Source: Treponema sp. (lineage in GTDB: Bacteria; Spirochaetota; Spirochaetia; Treponematales; Treponemataceae). From it: a stretch of DNA of 37,374 bases. Both the position numbers and the translations under genes were made by a program. Shown here in pieces: positions 5,947 to 15,800 of this stretch. Position 1 is the first letter of the stretch. Every line of letters starts with the position of its first letter. The notes under the pieces are model-generated. The model had not been told where the DNA came from. It ran no database searches and worked only from the letters and a program-made list of their open reading frames with translations. The stretch lies in contig JAEDFA010000011.1 of the NCBI GenBank assembly GCA_016293005.1, positions 1 to 37,374 of the forward strand, written 5' to 3'.

Positions 5947-6804
5947 ATGAACACAAAATTTAAAGAAAAAACTTGGGAAATTGTCTTTCTTTTTGCGGCG
6001 GCATTCAGCATTCTTGCGGTTCTCTTGATTTGCCTGTTTCTGTTTGCAAATGGAATTCCTGCCATGCACAAAATCGGGTGGCTTGATTTTCTTTTTGGAA
6101 AGACTTGGAAGCCAGGAAACGAGCAGTTTGGGATTTTTCCTATGATTGTTGGAAGCCTTTATGTTACTGCTGGAGCAATTATTTTCGGTGTGCCGATTGG
6201 GCTTATGACGGCAATTTTCCTTTCAAAATTCTGTTCAAAAAAATTAAAAAAATACTTGAAAATTGCAATTGATCTTCTGGCTGGAATTCCGAGCGTAGTT
6301 TACGGATTTTTCGGACTTATGGTAATCGTTCCGTTTGTTCGTAATGCTTTTGGCGGAAACGGAAGTTCAATTCTGACTGCTTCGATTCTGTTGGGAATTA
6401 TGATTTTACCGACGATTATTTCAGTTTCAGAGACGGCACTTGATTCTGTTCCGCAGAGTTACTACGAAGGTGCCCGCGCTTTAGGAGAAACTCACGAATT
6501 AAGCGTTTTCAGGACTGTTGTTCCGGCTGCAAAATCTGGAATTATGGCTGGAATAATTTTAGGAATCGGTCGTGCAATCGGAGAAACTATGGCTGTAATC
6601 ATGGTCGCAGGAAATCAGGCAAGACTTCCAGACAGCATTTTGAAGGGCGTGAGAACTCTTACGGCCAACATTGTAATTGAAATGGGTTATGCAACTGATT
6701 TACACCGTGAAGCATTAATTGCAACCGGTGTAGTTTTGTTCGTGTTTATCCTTTTGATAAATCTCCTGTTTAATCTGATTAAAAAACGCGGTGTAGGAGT
6801 GTAG
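5947..6804 (+). CDS. pstC: Phosphate ABC transporter permease PstC
   Basis: A 285-aa inner-membrane permease of the high-affinity phosphate importer. Six membrane segments are visible, beginning with IVFLFAAAFSILAVLLICLFLF. The PstC-type signature FGVPIGLMTAIFLS, the DLLAGIPSVVYGFFGL loop, and the coupling helix SYYEGARALGETHELSVFRTVVPAAKSGIMAGIILGIGRAIGETMAV that contacts PstB are all present. ATG 5947 is preferred over an in-frame start 84 nt upstream because the latter would add a short extra hydrophobic stretch and overlap the promoter region. The ribosome site is weak (ACGGGA). pstA starts 1 nt after the stop codon. pstS is not adjacent; it lies 20 kb away. Confidence 0.92.
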   Translation: MNTKFKEKTWEIVFLFAAAFSILAVLLICLFLFANGIPAMHKIGWLDFLFGKTWKPGNEQFGIFPMIVGSLYVTAGAIIFGVPIGLMTAIFLSKFCSKKLKKYLKIAIDLLAGIPSVVYGFFGLMVIVPFVRNAFGGNGSSILTASILLGIMILPTIISVSETALDSVPQSYYEGARALGETHELSVFRTVVPAAKSGIMAGIILGIGRAIGETMAVIMVAGNQARLPDSILKGVRTLTANIVIEMGYATDLHREALIATGVVLFVFILLINLLFNLIKKRGVGV

Positions 6805-6805
6805 A

Positions 6806-7627
6806 ATGAAAGTTTTCAGGAAAGATTTGATTTTGCGTGGAGTCGTTTATTTCTGCGGAATTATTACGATTTCGGTTTTGGTTTTTATGCTTGGTTATAT
6901 CTGCATAAAAGGCGTTCCGTATTTGAATTCTTCATTGTTTTCACTTAAATATACTTCGGAAAACTGTTCTGTAATTCCGGCGCTTGTGAACACGATTTTA
7001 ATTACGCTTCTTGCACTCCTTGTTTCTGTTCCGCTTGGAGTAGGTTCTGCGATTTATCTTGTTGAATACGCAAAGAAAGACAATAAATTCGTGAAAGTAG
7101 TTCGGATGACAACTGAAACATTAACTGGAATTCCTTCTATTATATACGGACTTTTCGGAATGCTTTTGTTCGTTGGATTTTTTAAGTGGGGTTATTCGAT
7201 TCTCGCCGGAAGTTTTACTGTTGCGATTATGATTCTGCCTACGATTATGCGGACAACTGAAGAGGCTCTTCTTGCAGTTCCAGATTCTTACCGTGAAGGA
7301 AGTTTCGGGCTTGGAGCAGGAAAGTTGCGTACAGTTTTCAGAATTGTTCTTCCGAGTGCTGTTTCAGGAATTTTGAGCGGAATCATTCTTGCAATCGGTC
7401 GAGTTGTTGGAGAAACGGCTGCATTAATTTACACGGCGGGAACAGTTGCGCAGATTCCGGCAAATGTTTTCGGTTCTGGAAGAACGCTTGCAATTCACAT
7501 GTATGTTTTGAGTTCAGAAGGACTTCACACGAATCAGGCTTTTGCGACTGCGGTTGTTCTTTTGATAATGGTTGTAGGAATTAATGCTCTTGCGGGATTA
7601 ATTGCGAAAAAAGTTCGTCATTCTTGA
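6806..7627 (+). CDS. pstA: Phosphate ABC transporter permease PstA
   Basis: A 273-aa partner of PstC in the phosphate channel. It has an N-terminal membrane segment near residues 12-33, five further segments, TLTGIPSIIYGLFGMLLFV, and the coupling helix DSYREGSFGLGAGKLRTVFRIVLPSAVSGILSGIILAIGRVVGETAAL. The length is typical. It begins 1 nt after the pstC stop, indicating translational coupling, and is followed by pstB after 33 nt. Confidence 0.92.
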   Translation: MKVFRKDLILRGVVYFCGIITISVLVFMLGYICIKGVPYLNSSLFSLKYTSENCSVIPALVNTILITLLALLVSVPLGVGSAIYLVEYAKKDNKFVKVVRMTTETLTGIPSIIYGLFGMLLFVGFFKWGYSILAGSFTVAIMILPTIMRTTEEALLAVPDSYREGSFGLGAGKLRTVFRIVLPSAVSGILSGIILAIGRVVGETAALIYTAGTVAQIPANVFGSGRTLAIHMYVLSSEGLHTNQAFATAVVLLIMVVGINALAGLIAKKVRHS

Positions 7628-7660
7628 TGCGAAAAAATACAGTTTTGTGAGGGCAATTTT

Positions 7661-8422
7661 ATGGAAGATTTGCAGACAAAAATTAAAATTGAACAGATGG
7701 ATTTATTCTATGGGAATTTTCAGGCGTTGAAAAATATTAACCTTGAAATTTATAAAAATCAGATTACGGCATTTATCGGGCCGAGTGGTTGCGGAAAATC
7801 TACTCTTTTAAAAAGCCTGAATCGAATGAACGATATGGTTGAAGGCTGTAAAATTACCGGGACAATCACTTTAGACGATGAAGATATTTACGGAAAAATG
7901 GATGTAAACAGCCTCAGAAAAAAAGTCGGAATGGTTTTCCAGAAGCCGAATCCGTTTCCGATGAGTATTTACGACAATATCGCTTTTGGTCCTAGAACTC
8001 ACGGAATCAGGAAAAAGTCAGATTTAGATGAAATTGTTGAAACTTCCCTGAAAAATGCTTCAATTTGGGATGAATGTAAGGATAATTTAAAAAAATCGGC
8101 TTTGGCATTGAGCGGTGGTCAGCAGCAGCGTCTTTGTATTGCCCGTGCACTTGCAGTTCAGCCTGATGTTCTATTGATGGATGAACCGACGAGTGCTTTG
8201 GACCCGATTTCTACGAGTAAAATCGAAGACTGCGTTATGGAATTAAAAGAAAAATATACGATTGTAATTGTAACTCACAATATGCAGCAGGCAGTCAGAA
8301 TAAGTGATAGAACTGTTTTCTTTCTTTTGGGTGAAATAATCGAAACGGGAAAAACAGAAGAAATATTCAGTCTTCCAAAAAACAAAAAAACGGAAGATTA
8401 CATTACAGGAAGGTTTGGTTGA
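7661..8422 (+). CDS. pstB: Phosphate ABC transporter ATPase PstB
   Basis: A 253-aa ATP-binding subunit energising phosphate import through PstC/PstA. Walker A GPSGCGKST (residues 40-48), Q-loop MVFQKPNPFPMSIYDN, ABC signature LSGGQQQR (150-157), Walker B LLMDEPTSALDP (from 171) and the switch His in IVTHNMQQA are all intact. The Q-loop FQKPNPFPMSIYDN is characteristic of PstB. GTGAGGGCAA upstream of the ATG is the ribosome site. phoU begins 1 nt after its stop. Confidence 0.95.
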   Translation: MEDLQTKIKIEQMDLFYGNFQALKNINLEIYKNQITAFIGPSGCGKSTLLKSLNRMNDMVEGCKITGTITLDDEDIYGKMDVNSLRKKVGMVFQKPNPFPMSIYDNIAFGPRTHGIRKKSDLDEIVETSLKNASIWDECKDNLKKSALALSGGQQQRLCIARALAVQPDVLLMDEPTSALDPISTSKIEDCVMELKEKYTIVIVTHNMQQAVRISDRTVFFLLGEIIETGKTEEIFSLPKNKKTEDYITGRFG

Positions 8423-8423
8423 T

Positions 8424-9071
8424 ATGCGTGATAAATATGAAGAAGAATTAAAAAAATTGAACAGTTCAATCAGTCAGATGGGAAAAATGATTGAGCTTGC
8501 AATAGAAAGTTCCGTAATTTCTCTTATGGGACGCGATATTGAATCTGCAAAAGCTGTTAGATTAAATGATTATGCCATTAATGATATGGAAAGGGAAATC
8601 GAAAATCAGTGTATGAAACTTTTGCTTCAGCAGCAGCCGATGGCAGGAGATTTAAGAACGATTACTGCAGCCCTTAAAATGATTACAGACATGGAAAGGA
8701 TTGGTGATCATGCGGCAGCTATTGCAGATTTAGTTTTGCAGCTTCCTGATTTTACATACAACAAGATGAGCGAAATTTCTGATATGTCAACAGAAATCAT
8801 TAATATGATTCACGATTGTGTTATTTCGTTTGTGGAAAAAGATTACGACAAAGCGAAAAATGTAATTGTAAGCGATGATAAAATCGATGAACTCTATCAT
8901 TCGATAAAAAGTGATTTAATAGAAAAAATCAAAAAGACTGAAGAAGGCGAGCAGCTTTTAGATTACTTTTTGATTGCAAAATATCTTGAAAGAATCGGTG
9001 ATCACGCGACAAATATTGCAGAATGGGTAATTTTTGCACTGACAGGAAAAAAAGAAATCAGGCAAAATTAA
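8424..9071 (+). CDS. phoU: Phosphate signalling regulator PhoU
   Basis: A 215-aa all-helical protein made of two PhoU repeats. Each carries the metal-binding type motif: TDMERIGDHAAAIADL in the first half and KYLERIGDHATNIAEW in the second. PhoU couples Pst transport state to the PhoR kinase and restrains phosphate uptake. ATG 8424 is chosen over the in-frame TTG at 8415 because the GGAAGG site (8408-8413) is 10 nt from the ATG and only 1 nt from the TTG. The 3' end overlaps the convergent gene at 9068 by 4 nt. Confidence 0.93.
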   Translation: MRDKYEEELKKLNSSISQMGKMIELAIESSVISLMGRDIESAKAVRLNDYAINDMEREIENQCMKLLLQQQPMAGDLRTITAALKMITDMERIGDHAAAIADLVLQLPDFTYNKMSEISDMSTEIINMIHDCVISFVEKDYDKAKNVIVSDDKIDELYHSIKSDLIEKIKKTEEGEQLLDYFLIAKYLERIGDHATNIAEWVIFALTGKKEIRQN

Positions 9072-9820
9072 CGGCTTTGTAAATATTTAAATTTCAAAAT
9101 GTTATATTCCAGCTGTTCTGCGGCGATTGCTTTTATCTTTTGTTGTTCGCGTTCTGTTTCACTGAGATTTTCAAGTATTTCTTCTGGAACAAAAAAAAGG
9201 TTATCGATATATGAAGGTAAAACTGAATCCGTGAAAAAATATTGTTCGACTTTGTTTAGTTTTTCATAAAATGAAAGTGCGAATTCTATTGATTCAGTGT
9301 TACCTTTATCTTTTTCTGAATCGGATAGTTTGTTCTGCATATTCTCGAAGAAAATCTTGTTGTCTGGAAAAAGTGAAATTGTTGAAGCGATTATATCGAG
9401 TATGAGATTTTTGAAATTTTGATTTTTTATTGGAAAACAGAAATAGTTGATGGTTTTTAGAATGTTGATTGCCGTTATGAACATTGCTTTTTCTGTTTTT
9501 GAAAGCGATGAAAAATCTTTTTGTGCAAGCGAATTTGAAAAATCGTCTAATGATGCAATAATTGTCTGGATTGACTTGTCTGAAAGATGTTCGAGTAAAA
9601 AAACAAGATTGTAAATGTCAGAATCAAAAATCAATTGTTTTTGTATTTTGTCTAAAACTGAATTGTAATCGCAGATAGCTTCTTGGAGGCTTTTTTTTAT
9701 TTTTAAAAGGCTTTCATTAGCGTTTTCTGGAATATTTTCTTGAATTGAGGTAAGGACAGAAAGCATCTGGAAATATGGCGGTTTAGATAAAAATTCTTGT
9801 ATTTCTTTTTCATCGTTCAT
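9068..9820 (-). CDS. Hypothetical helical protein
   Basis: A 250-aa protein that I do not recognise. It has no signal peptide or membrane segment, is rich in Leu, Ile, Asn, Glu and Lys, and looks almost wholly alpha-helical, with a Glu/Gln-rich C-terminus (ETEREQQKIKAIAAEQLEYN). It is transcribed toward phoU and its last codons overlap the phoU end by 4 nt, so no terminator separates them. It is the only minus-strand gene between pst and pulA. Length, codon use and lack of stops support a real gene. Confidence 0.65.
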   Translation of the reverse strand: MNDEKEIQEFLSKPPYFQMLSVLTSIQENIPENANESLLKIKKSLQEAICDYNSVLDKIQKQLIFDSDIYNLVFLLEHLSDKSIQTIIASLDDFSNSLAQKDFSSLSKTEKAMFITAINILKTINYFCFPIKNQNFKNLILDIIASTISLFPDNKIFFENMQNKLSDSEKDKGNTESIEFALSFYEKLNKVEQYFFTDSVLPSYIDNLFFVPEEILENLSETEREQQKIKAIAAEQLEYNILKFKYLQSR

Positions 9821-9895
9821 AAAACCATTTTATCATAAAATTATATTATTTTCTTAAAAAAATTAAAATTTTTAGAATATTTTTAAAATTCCGTA

Positions 9896-9901
9896 TATAA
9901 T
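9896..9901 (+). promoter_or_regulatory. Candidate -10 box of pulA
   Basis: TATAAT at 9896-9901, 30 bp before the pulA ATG. No good -35 is present at 17 bp; the nearest candidate is TTTAGA at 19 bp. The leader contains an AAGGATG ribosome site. Confidence 0.4.
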
Positions 9902-9930
9902 AAAAGGAAATTATTTTTAAGGATGTTCTG

Positions 9931-11904
9931 ATGAAATTTAAATTTTTTGCATTTTTTATGGGAATGCTGCTTATGAGTTCAATTTTAGTGGCAAAATCTT
10001 CGGTTGATATTGATAAAGATTTTTATTATGGTTCAGGCGATTTAGGGCTTTCGCTTACGGATTCTGCTGCGGTTTTTAAGTGCTGGGCGCCGCTTGCAAA
10101 AAGTGTAAAAGTTCTTCTTTTTAAAGATGTAGAAAATCTTTCAAAACCTGCAAAATCTTTAAAAATGAAAAAAGATTCAGAAAATCCGGGAGTTTGGATT
10201 TTAGAGGCAAACACAGAAGGTTTTTCTTATTATCAATACGAAATTGCAAATCCTGGCAAAAAAAGCCGTGTCTGCGATATTTGGGGAAAAGCGGCTAGCG
10301 TTGATTCTCAGGCAAGTCAGATTGTTGACATAAACAAAGATAAGTCTGCAATTCCGGAAAATTTAAAATTTGACACTGAATGGGGAACAAAAGACGGTTA
10401 TTACAATCCTTTCGGTGAAAATGGAAAAACTTCAAAATCTTACACTGATGCCGTAATCTACGAAATGCATATTCGGGACTGGTCGCGAGTTGAAGTTTCT
10501 GATTCTCTTGGAAAATTCACTCAAATTGGTGACGGTGAAAAAATTATTTCTCATTTAAAAGATTTAGGTGTAACTCATGTTCAGATTCTGCCGTCGTTTG
10601 AATATGCCGAAAAAGCGTCTAACAAAATGTATAATTGGGGTTACAATCCTTTTAATTATAATGTACCTGAAACGCGTTATGTTCAGGACGGATTTAAAGA
10701 CGGAAGTCAGGCTGTTAAAGAAATGCGCTATATGATTGGAAAACTTCACGAAAACGGAATTTCAGTCATTATGGATGTTGTTTACAATCACACAAGCGGA
10801 ACAGGTGATGCATCCCTTTACGATTTAACTGTTCCCGGGTATTTTTACAGATTGAATCCCGACGGAACTTATTCAAACGGGTCTGGCTGCGGAAGTGAAG
10901 TTGCAACTGAACATAAAATGGTTCGCAAATTTGTAGTCGATTCTGTAAAGCACTGGATGCTTGATTATCATATTAACGGTTTTCGTTTTGATTTGATGGG
11001 GCTTCATGAACGCGACACGATGAAAGAAATTTACGCAGAATGTTCAAAAATCGATTCAAATGTAATGATTTACGGCGAACCTTGGACGGGCGGAAAATCA
11101 AAAGTAAAATCCGGCGTTTCAAAATCAACTGTAGATTTAATCGTTGAAGACGAATCTGTGAATGGAGTCGGCTGTTTTAACGATGATTTTCGCGATGCAA
11201 TAAAAGGAGGAGTGTTTAATGCGCTTGAAGGCGGATTTGTTCAGGGAAATTCGTCTAGAATTATGCACATTATAAGTGGACTTCAAGGTTCTGTCCGCGG
11301 GCGTGGTGGTTTTACAAAAAAAATCGGGCGTGGAATAAATTATGCTGAATGTCACGACAATCATACGCTTTTTGACAAACTTGCAATTACTGAATTAAAT
11401 AAAAATTTAAATGAAGATATTTTTTCACTTCTTTCAGAAAGTCAGCTTGAAAATATTAAAAAAGAAGAAAAACTTGCCGCTGCTTTAATTTTTCTTGCTC
11501 AAGGAACGCCGTTTATCAATGGTGGTCAGGAATTTATGCGTACAAAGCGTGGAAATGCAAACAGTTATATGGCTCCAGATATCGTAAATCAGATTGATAT
11601 TTCCATGAAAGAAAAATTCAGCGATGTTTACAACACTTACAAAGCGTTGATTTCGTTTAGAAAAGCAAATAAAACTGAATTCGGTGCAAATGAAAATGCT
11701 TCTGCACAGATAATTTCTCCGAATGTTGTAAAATATGTTTCAGGAAAATTCACCGTTTATTTTAATTCAAATAGCGAACCGGTTTCAGTTTCAGATTCTG
11801 GAAAAATCATTCAGATTAATGAGAAAGACGGAACTTATTCTGTCGGAAAATCTGTTTCGGTTTCTTCTGTGCCTGAAAAAAGTTTCGTAATAATTCAAAA
11901 ATAA
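9931..11904 (+). CDS. pulA: Type I pullulanase (GH13), exported
   Basis: A 657-aa alpha-1,6-glucan debranching enzyme acting on pullulan, amylopectin or glycogen. A signal peptide (about residues 1-21, ending near SSILVAK) is followed by a CBM48/N domain (about 35-110, AVFKCWAPLAKSVKVLLF) and the GH13 barrel. The pullulanase signature YNWGYNP is at 234-240 and region I (DVVYNHT) near 282. Region II (GFRFDLMG) holds nucleophile Asp354, region III (YGEPW) acid/base Glu383, and region IV (CHDNHT) Asp476. All catalytic residues are intact. Many type I pullulanases are cytoplasmic, so export suggests attack on external or periplasmic dextrins. The next gene starts 1 nt after the stop. Confidence 0.92.
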   Translation: MKFKFFAFFMGMLLMSSILVAKSSVDIDKDFYYGSGDLGLSLTDSAAVFKCWAPLAKSVKVLLFKDVENLSKPAKSLKMKKDSENPGVWILEANTEGFSYYQYEIANPGKKSRVCDIWGKAASVDSQASQIVDINKDKSAIPENLKFDTEWGTKDGYYNPFGENGKTSKSYTDAVIYEMHIRDWSRVEVSDSLGKFTQIGDGEKIISHLKDLGVTHVQILPSFEYAEKASNKMYNWGYNPFNYNVPETRYVQDGFKDGSQAVKEMRYMIGKLHENGISVIMDVVYNHTSGTGDASLYDLTVPGYFYRLNPDGTYSNGSGCGSEVATEHKMVRKFVVDSVKHWMLDYHINGFRFDLMGLHERDTMKEIYAECSKIDSNVMIYGEPWTGGKSKVKSGVSKSTVDLIVEDESVNGVGCFNDDFRDAIKGGVFNALEGGFVQGNSSRIMHIISGLQGSVRGRGGFTKKIGRGINYAECHDNHTLFDKLAITELNKNLNEDIFSLLSESQLENIKKEEKLAAALIFLAQGTPFINGGQEFMRTKRGNANSYMAPDIVNQIDISMKEKFSDVYNTYKALISFRKANKTEFGANENASAQIISPNVVKYVSGKFTVYFNSNSEPVSVSDSGKIIQINEKDGTYSVGKSVSVSSVPEKSFVIIQK

Positions 11905-11905
11905 T

Positions 11906-12808
11906 ATGACGACAAAAAAACGGCTTCATATTCGTTCAAGAAAAAATGCAAGAATTCGGCTTCCAAAAAAGCATCGTGAAAAAAAGGTTAAAGTCAAAAA
12001 AGTTAAGAAACCGCTTTTTCATCCGACTGAACTTCTTTTAATTCACGATTCGGAAAAAAATGCTTCAAAGGCTTTGCGTGCAATTCCGAAAAATATAATT
12101 CAAAAAACTGTCGGAATTCTGACTGAAAATTTTATTCTGATTGATAATCTTGCAAATAGAATTAAAATTTCAAACGAACAGTTGCCAGAAATTTATTCGA
12201 GACTTGAAAAGATTGCTGAATTCTTGAAAATTCCTGTGCCTAAAATTTATCTTGAAATGAATGTGATTCCAAAGTCGACTGTAAACGGAATTGAAACACC
12301 GAATATAATTTTGACTTCCGCACTCATTGAAATGCTTTCTCTTGACGAAATTGAAACGGAACTTGCTCACTGCTGCGGACACATTTTTTTAAATCATTAT
12401 TATTATCAGACAATTGCCGATGCGATTACAAAACTCGGACTTGGACTTGTTGGTTCTGTTTTGTATTATCCGTTTTCGTATTGGAAAAATTGCATCGAAT
12501 TTTCTGCTGATCGAGTTGCCGCAATTTACTGTAAATCTTCTGAGCCGGTAAAACAAGTTCTTTTAAAATACGCAGGAATTACAGATAAAATCAGGAATGT
12601 CATCAATGAAGATTTGATTTTCGAACAGGCGGAAGTTATTCATCAGCATTCAAAATCAAATGAAGTTTTTGCAAAACTTTCAGGAAAAAGCCCGATTCTT
12701 AGAATTTTTGAACTTGAACGCTGGACAAAAACTGAAGAATTTAATGAAGTCATCAGTTATTTTGAAAACGACCGCCAATTTCCTTTGGAGGAATTTAAAA
12801 TTCTTTGA
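11906..12808 (+). CDS. M48-like (HtpX/Ste24 type) protein lacking the catalytic Glu
   Basis: A 300-aa protein whose core resembles M48 zinc metallopeptidases: PKIYLEMNVIPKSTVNGIETPNIILTSALIEMLSLDEIETELAHCCGHI and, later, CIEFSADRVAA. The HExxH site reads HCCGH (155-159): both zinc-ligand histidines remain, but the catalytic Glu is Cys156. The third-ligand Glu198 in EFSAD is retained. This predicts metal binding without normal peptidase activity. The first 40 residues are extremely basic (Lys/Arg rich), unusual for the family. One weak hydrophobic stretch (LGLGLVGSVLYYPF) is visible. It is translationally coupled to pulA (ATG 1 nt after its stop) and has no separate ribosome site. Its end overlaps convergent addA by 14 nt. 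Confidence 0.7.
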   Translation: MTTKKRLHIRSRKNARIRLPKKHREKKVKVKKVKKPLFHPTELLLIHDSEKNASKALRAIPKNIIQKTVGILTENFILIDNLANRIKISNEQLPEIYSRLEKIAEFLKIPVPKIYLEMNVIPKSTVNGIETPNIILTSALIEMLSLDEIETELAHCCGHIFLNHYYYQTIADAITKLGLGLVGSVLYYPFSYWKNCIEFSADRVAAIYCKSSEPVKQVLLKYAGITDKIRNVINEDLIFEQAEVIHQHSKSNEVFAKLSGKSPILRIFELERWTKTEEFNEVISYFENDRQFPLEEFKIL

Positions 12809-15800
12809 GGTTTATTTTATCACATTCTTCCGTAATGTCGACGGCTTTTGCATAGCGCAAATAATACAGAACGCATTTTACTTCGTTTTTGCTTTTCCCG
12901 AAAATCTGACAAACGGCATCTTTGTAGCATTTAAGCTGGGCATAATAAATTTCCGGAACAACCGTTTGATTTGTTTTGTAGTCAACGACTGTAAAAGTTC
13001 CGTCTGAATCTTCAAAAATAAGATCGACGACTCCTTTTACGATTTTTGAAGAAAGTTTTGAACGGAAACTCAATTCTGCAAAATGCTTTGTTGAATTTTT
13101 TGCGCGTTTTCCTAAATCTGAATTTTCAAAAGCGTTTTTCATTTCTTCACAGATTTTTTTGATTTCTTGAATTTTTTCGGTTTTGTTTTCAAGACCTATA
13201 AATTCTTTCACGGAATAATGTTCTTCCGGTTTTTTTCCAGAAATTACGCTTTCAAGATAGGCGTGTGCGATTGTTCCAAAATTTGCGAAACTGAATGCTG
13301 GTTCTGCTTCTGACTCGTTTTGGACATTTTCTATTTGCGACGGCACTGACTCAAGGACAATCTGATTGATTCTCTGATATGGAGCGTTTTCAACAATTTT
13401 AAAATTTGAAAAAATCTCATCGTCGTCTTTAGAAAGGTGACTTGGATTTGTGTAAATCGGCTCCGGATATTCCGTTTGGTAAATTTCTACATTTTCATAG
13501 AGTTTTTCTTTTTGAATGTAAAGAAGAAGGTTTCTTTTTGATGTATAATTGTTTAGCCGCTTTTGAGTTTTTGACAAAGCATTTCTTGGAATCGGTTCGA
13601 TAATTTCAACATCAAACGGAATTAGTTCATTTTGATTCTCATCTTCTCTTGACGCAAATTGATTGTAAATCGGTTCAAGAACATCAAAAAACGACGACGG
13701 ATTTGATTCTTGTCCAGGTAAAAATTTGTTCGCTTGTAAAAAATCTTTCGGAGTTTCGTATTTTGGATTAGTGATGAAAAGTTCTGTTTTTGCCCTTGTG
13801 AGTGCAACATATACAACGCGGCGTAGTTCTGCGCTTTGCATTTTTTCGTTTAATTCTTTTGCAATTTTGTAAAAATAATTCTGCTTTGTTTTTGCTTCGA
13901 ATTTTGGAAAAATCGGTGTATTAATTGAAAGACCGAAATTTGAATCGAAATAAACTTGTGAAAGATTATTTGAAGTTCCTTTGCATGTGTTCGCAACGAA
14001 AACAACTTCAAATTCAAGGCCTTTGCTTTTGTGAACCGTCATAATCTGAACGCCGTTTGATTCTTCGACAGGAATATCAAGGTCATCGATTTTTACAGTA
14101 TCTTTTGAATATTTCCGGGCATCGTCGATAAATCCCGCGAGAGTTTTCTGTTCCTGTTCGGCTTGAAGCGCCATTGTTAGAATCATATCGTAGTGAATAT
14201 TGTACATTGTAACATTTTGATTCCACAAAGTTTCAAAATAATAGCCTGATTCATACCAGAGTTTTGAAATTGTTTTTGAAATCGGGTTTGCTTTTGAAAA
14301 TTCTTTCATTTGAAAATAAAATTCTTTTGCTTTTTCAAAACGCTTTCGGCTTTCGGCTGAAAGATTTTTTCCTTCGGCTGAAAACGGTTTCTGCGATTCA
14401 AAGAGAACGGAATTTGTTTCTTTTGTGGAGAGATTTACAAACGGTGAAGAAAGAACTTGGGCATAAGAAAGTGAGTCGCTTTCATAAACGCAGATTCTTA
14501 AGAATGAAAAAATGTCATTTACAACGCCATCAGAAAAAATTCCTGTTGCGGCTGATGAAGTGTAGGGAATCCCGTGCCGCAAAAGAGAACGCTCGTAGTA
14601 AAACTGCTCTTTTGTGTCGCGCAGAAGAATTGCGATGTCGTTTGGTGAAATCAAAACTTTTTCTTCGATTTCGTTTCCGAGACTGTCGGTTTTTTGAACG
14701 GTCTTTTTTTGAGTCTGAAGGAGTTCTTCGATTTTTGCTGCAATCCATTCCGCTTCGCAGTCGTTTTTGCTGTAGTGCTGGCTGTCAGTTTCAGTTTGTT
14801 TGTCGTAAAGCGCAAAATGCGTGTGCGGTTTATAAATCTCTTTTAGATTCGTTTTTGAGATTTTTTCTTTTGCAGAATTTGAAATCGTAACTTCTTTGTA
14901 AACCGCTTCATAATCTGGGCAGCTGGAAGCGTCTGGATTGTTTTCGCTGAAGAAAATTGAATGTGAAGAATTTTCTTTGTTTTCTTGTGGATAAGAAGGA
15001 TAATTAAATCCGCCAAAAAATGTGTTGAACATTGAAATTAATGCCGGGTGCGAGCGATAATTTGTAGACATATTTAAGTTTCCGTCTGGAAATTCGCCTG
15101 AAAGTTTTCTGAAAACTGAAACATCAGCCCCGCGGAATTTATAAATGCTCTGTTTTTCATCGCCAACGAAGAAAAGTTTTTCCGGGCACAATTCGGCCGC
15201 CTTTGGAACGGATTTTTCTGTTCTTGAAAGATTTTCTGCAAGAAGGAAAAGCATCGACTTCTGCATTTCGTTGTTGTCCTGAAATTCATCAATCATTATG
15301 AATTTGTATTTTTCTTTTTCAATTTGCCTTATTTCTGGAAATTCTATTAAGGTTTTGAGCGCAAGGTCTGAAATGTCGGCAAAAGTGAGAATGCCTGCTG
15401 TCCGCTTGAAATCTGTTATTTTCTGTTGAAAATCTTTTGCGAGTGAAAAATAATCCTGCACAATGTCGAAATAGTACGCGTAATTGTAAACTGAAACGAG
15501 AAGTTCGTATGTTTCCCTGAATTTAAGAACAGAGTTTTTGTAGGTTTCAAGACCTTTCAGGTTTCCAGGAAGAGGAAATTTTGCAAGTTTAGAAAGTAGC
15601 ATTATGAAATCTTCTGTTTCTTCAAGTTTTTTTGAGAGAATTTTTTCTTTTGTGAGTTCAACTGTGAAAAATTCCCCGACTGACTGATAGTTATTTTTGA
15701 TTTTTTTGAAAGTAACCGGCATATCTTTTGTGAGGGATTCTTCATAGCTTACGATATTTTCTGATGCGTTTTCAAATTCTTTTTTAATTTCTTTAGAATT

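Noticed and set aside
14264..14890. Plus-strand open frame of 208 codons inside addA
   Set aside because: Antisense to a conserved helicase gene; composition (Arg, Leu, Phe, Lys) is what the reverse frame of addA gives.
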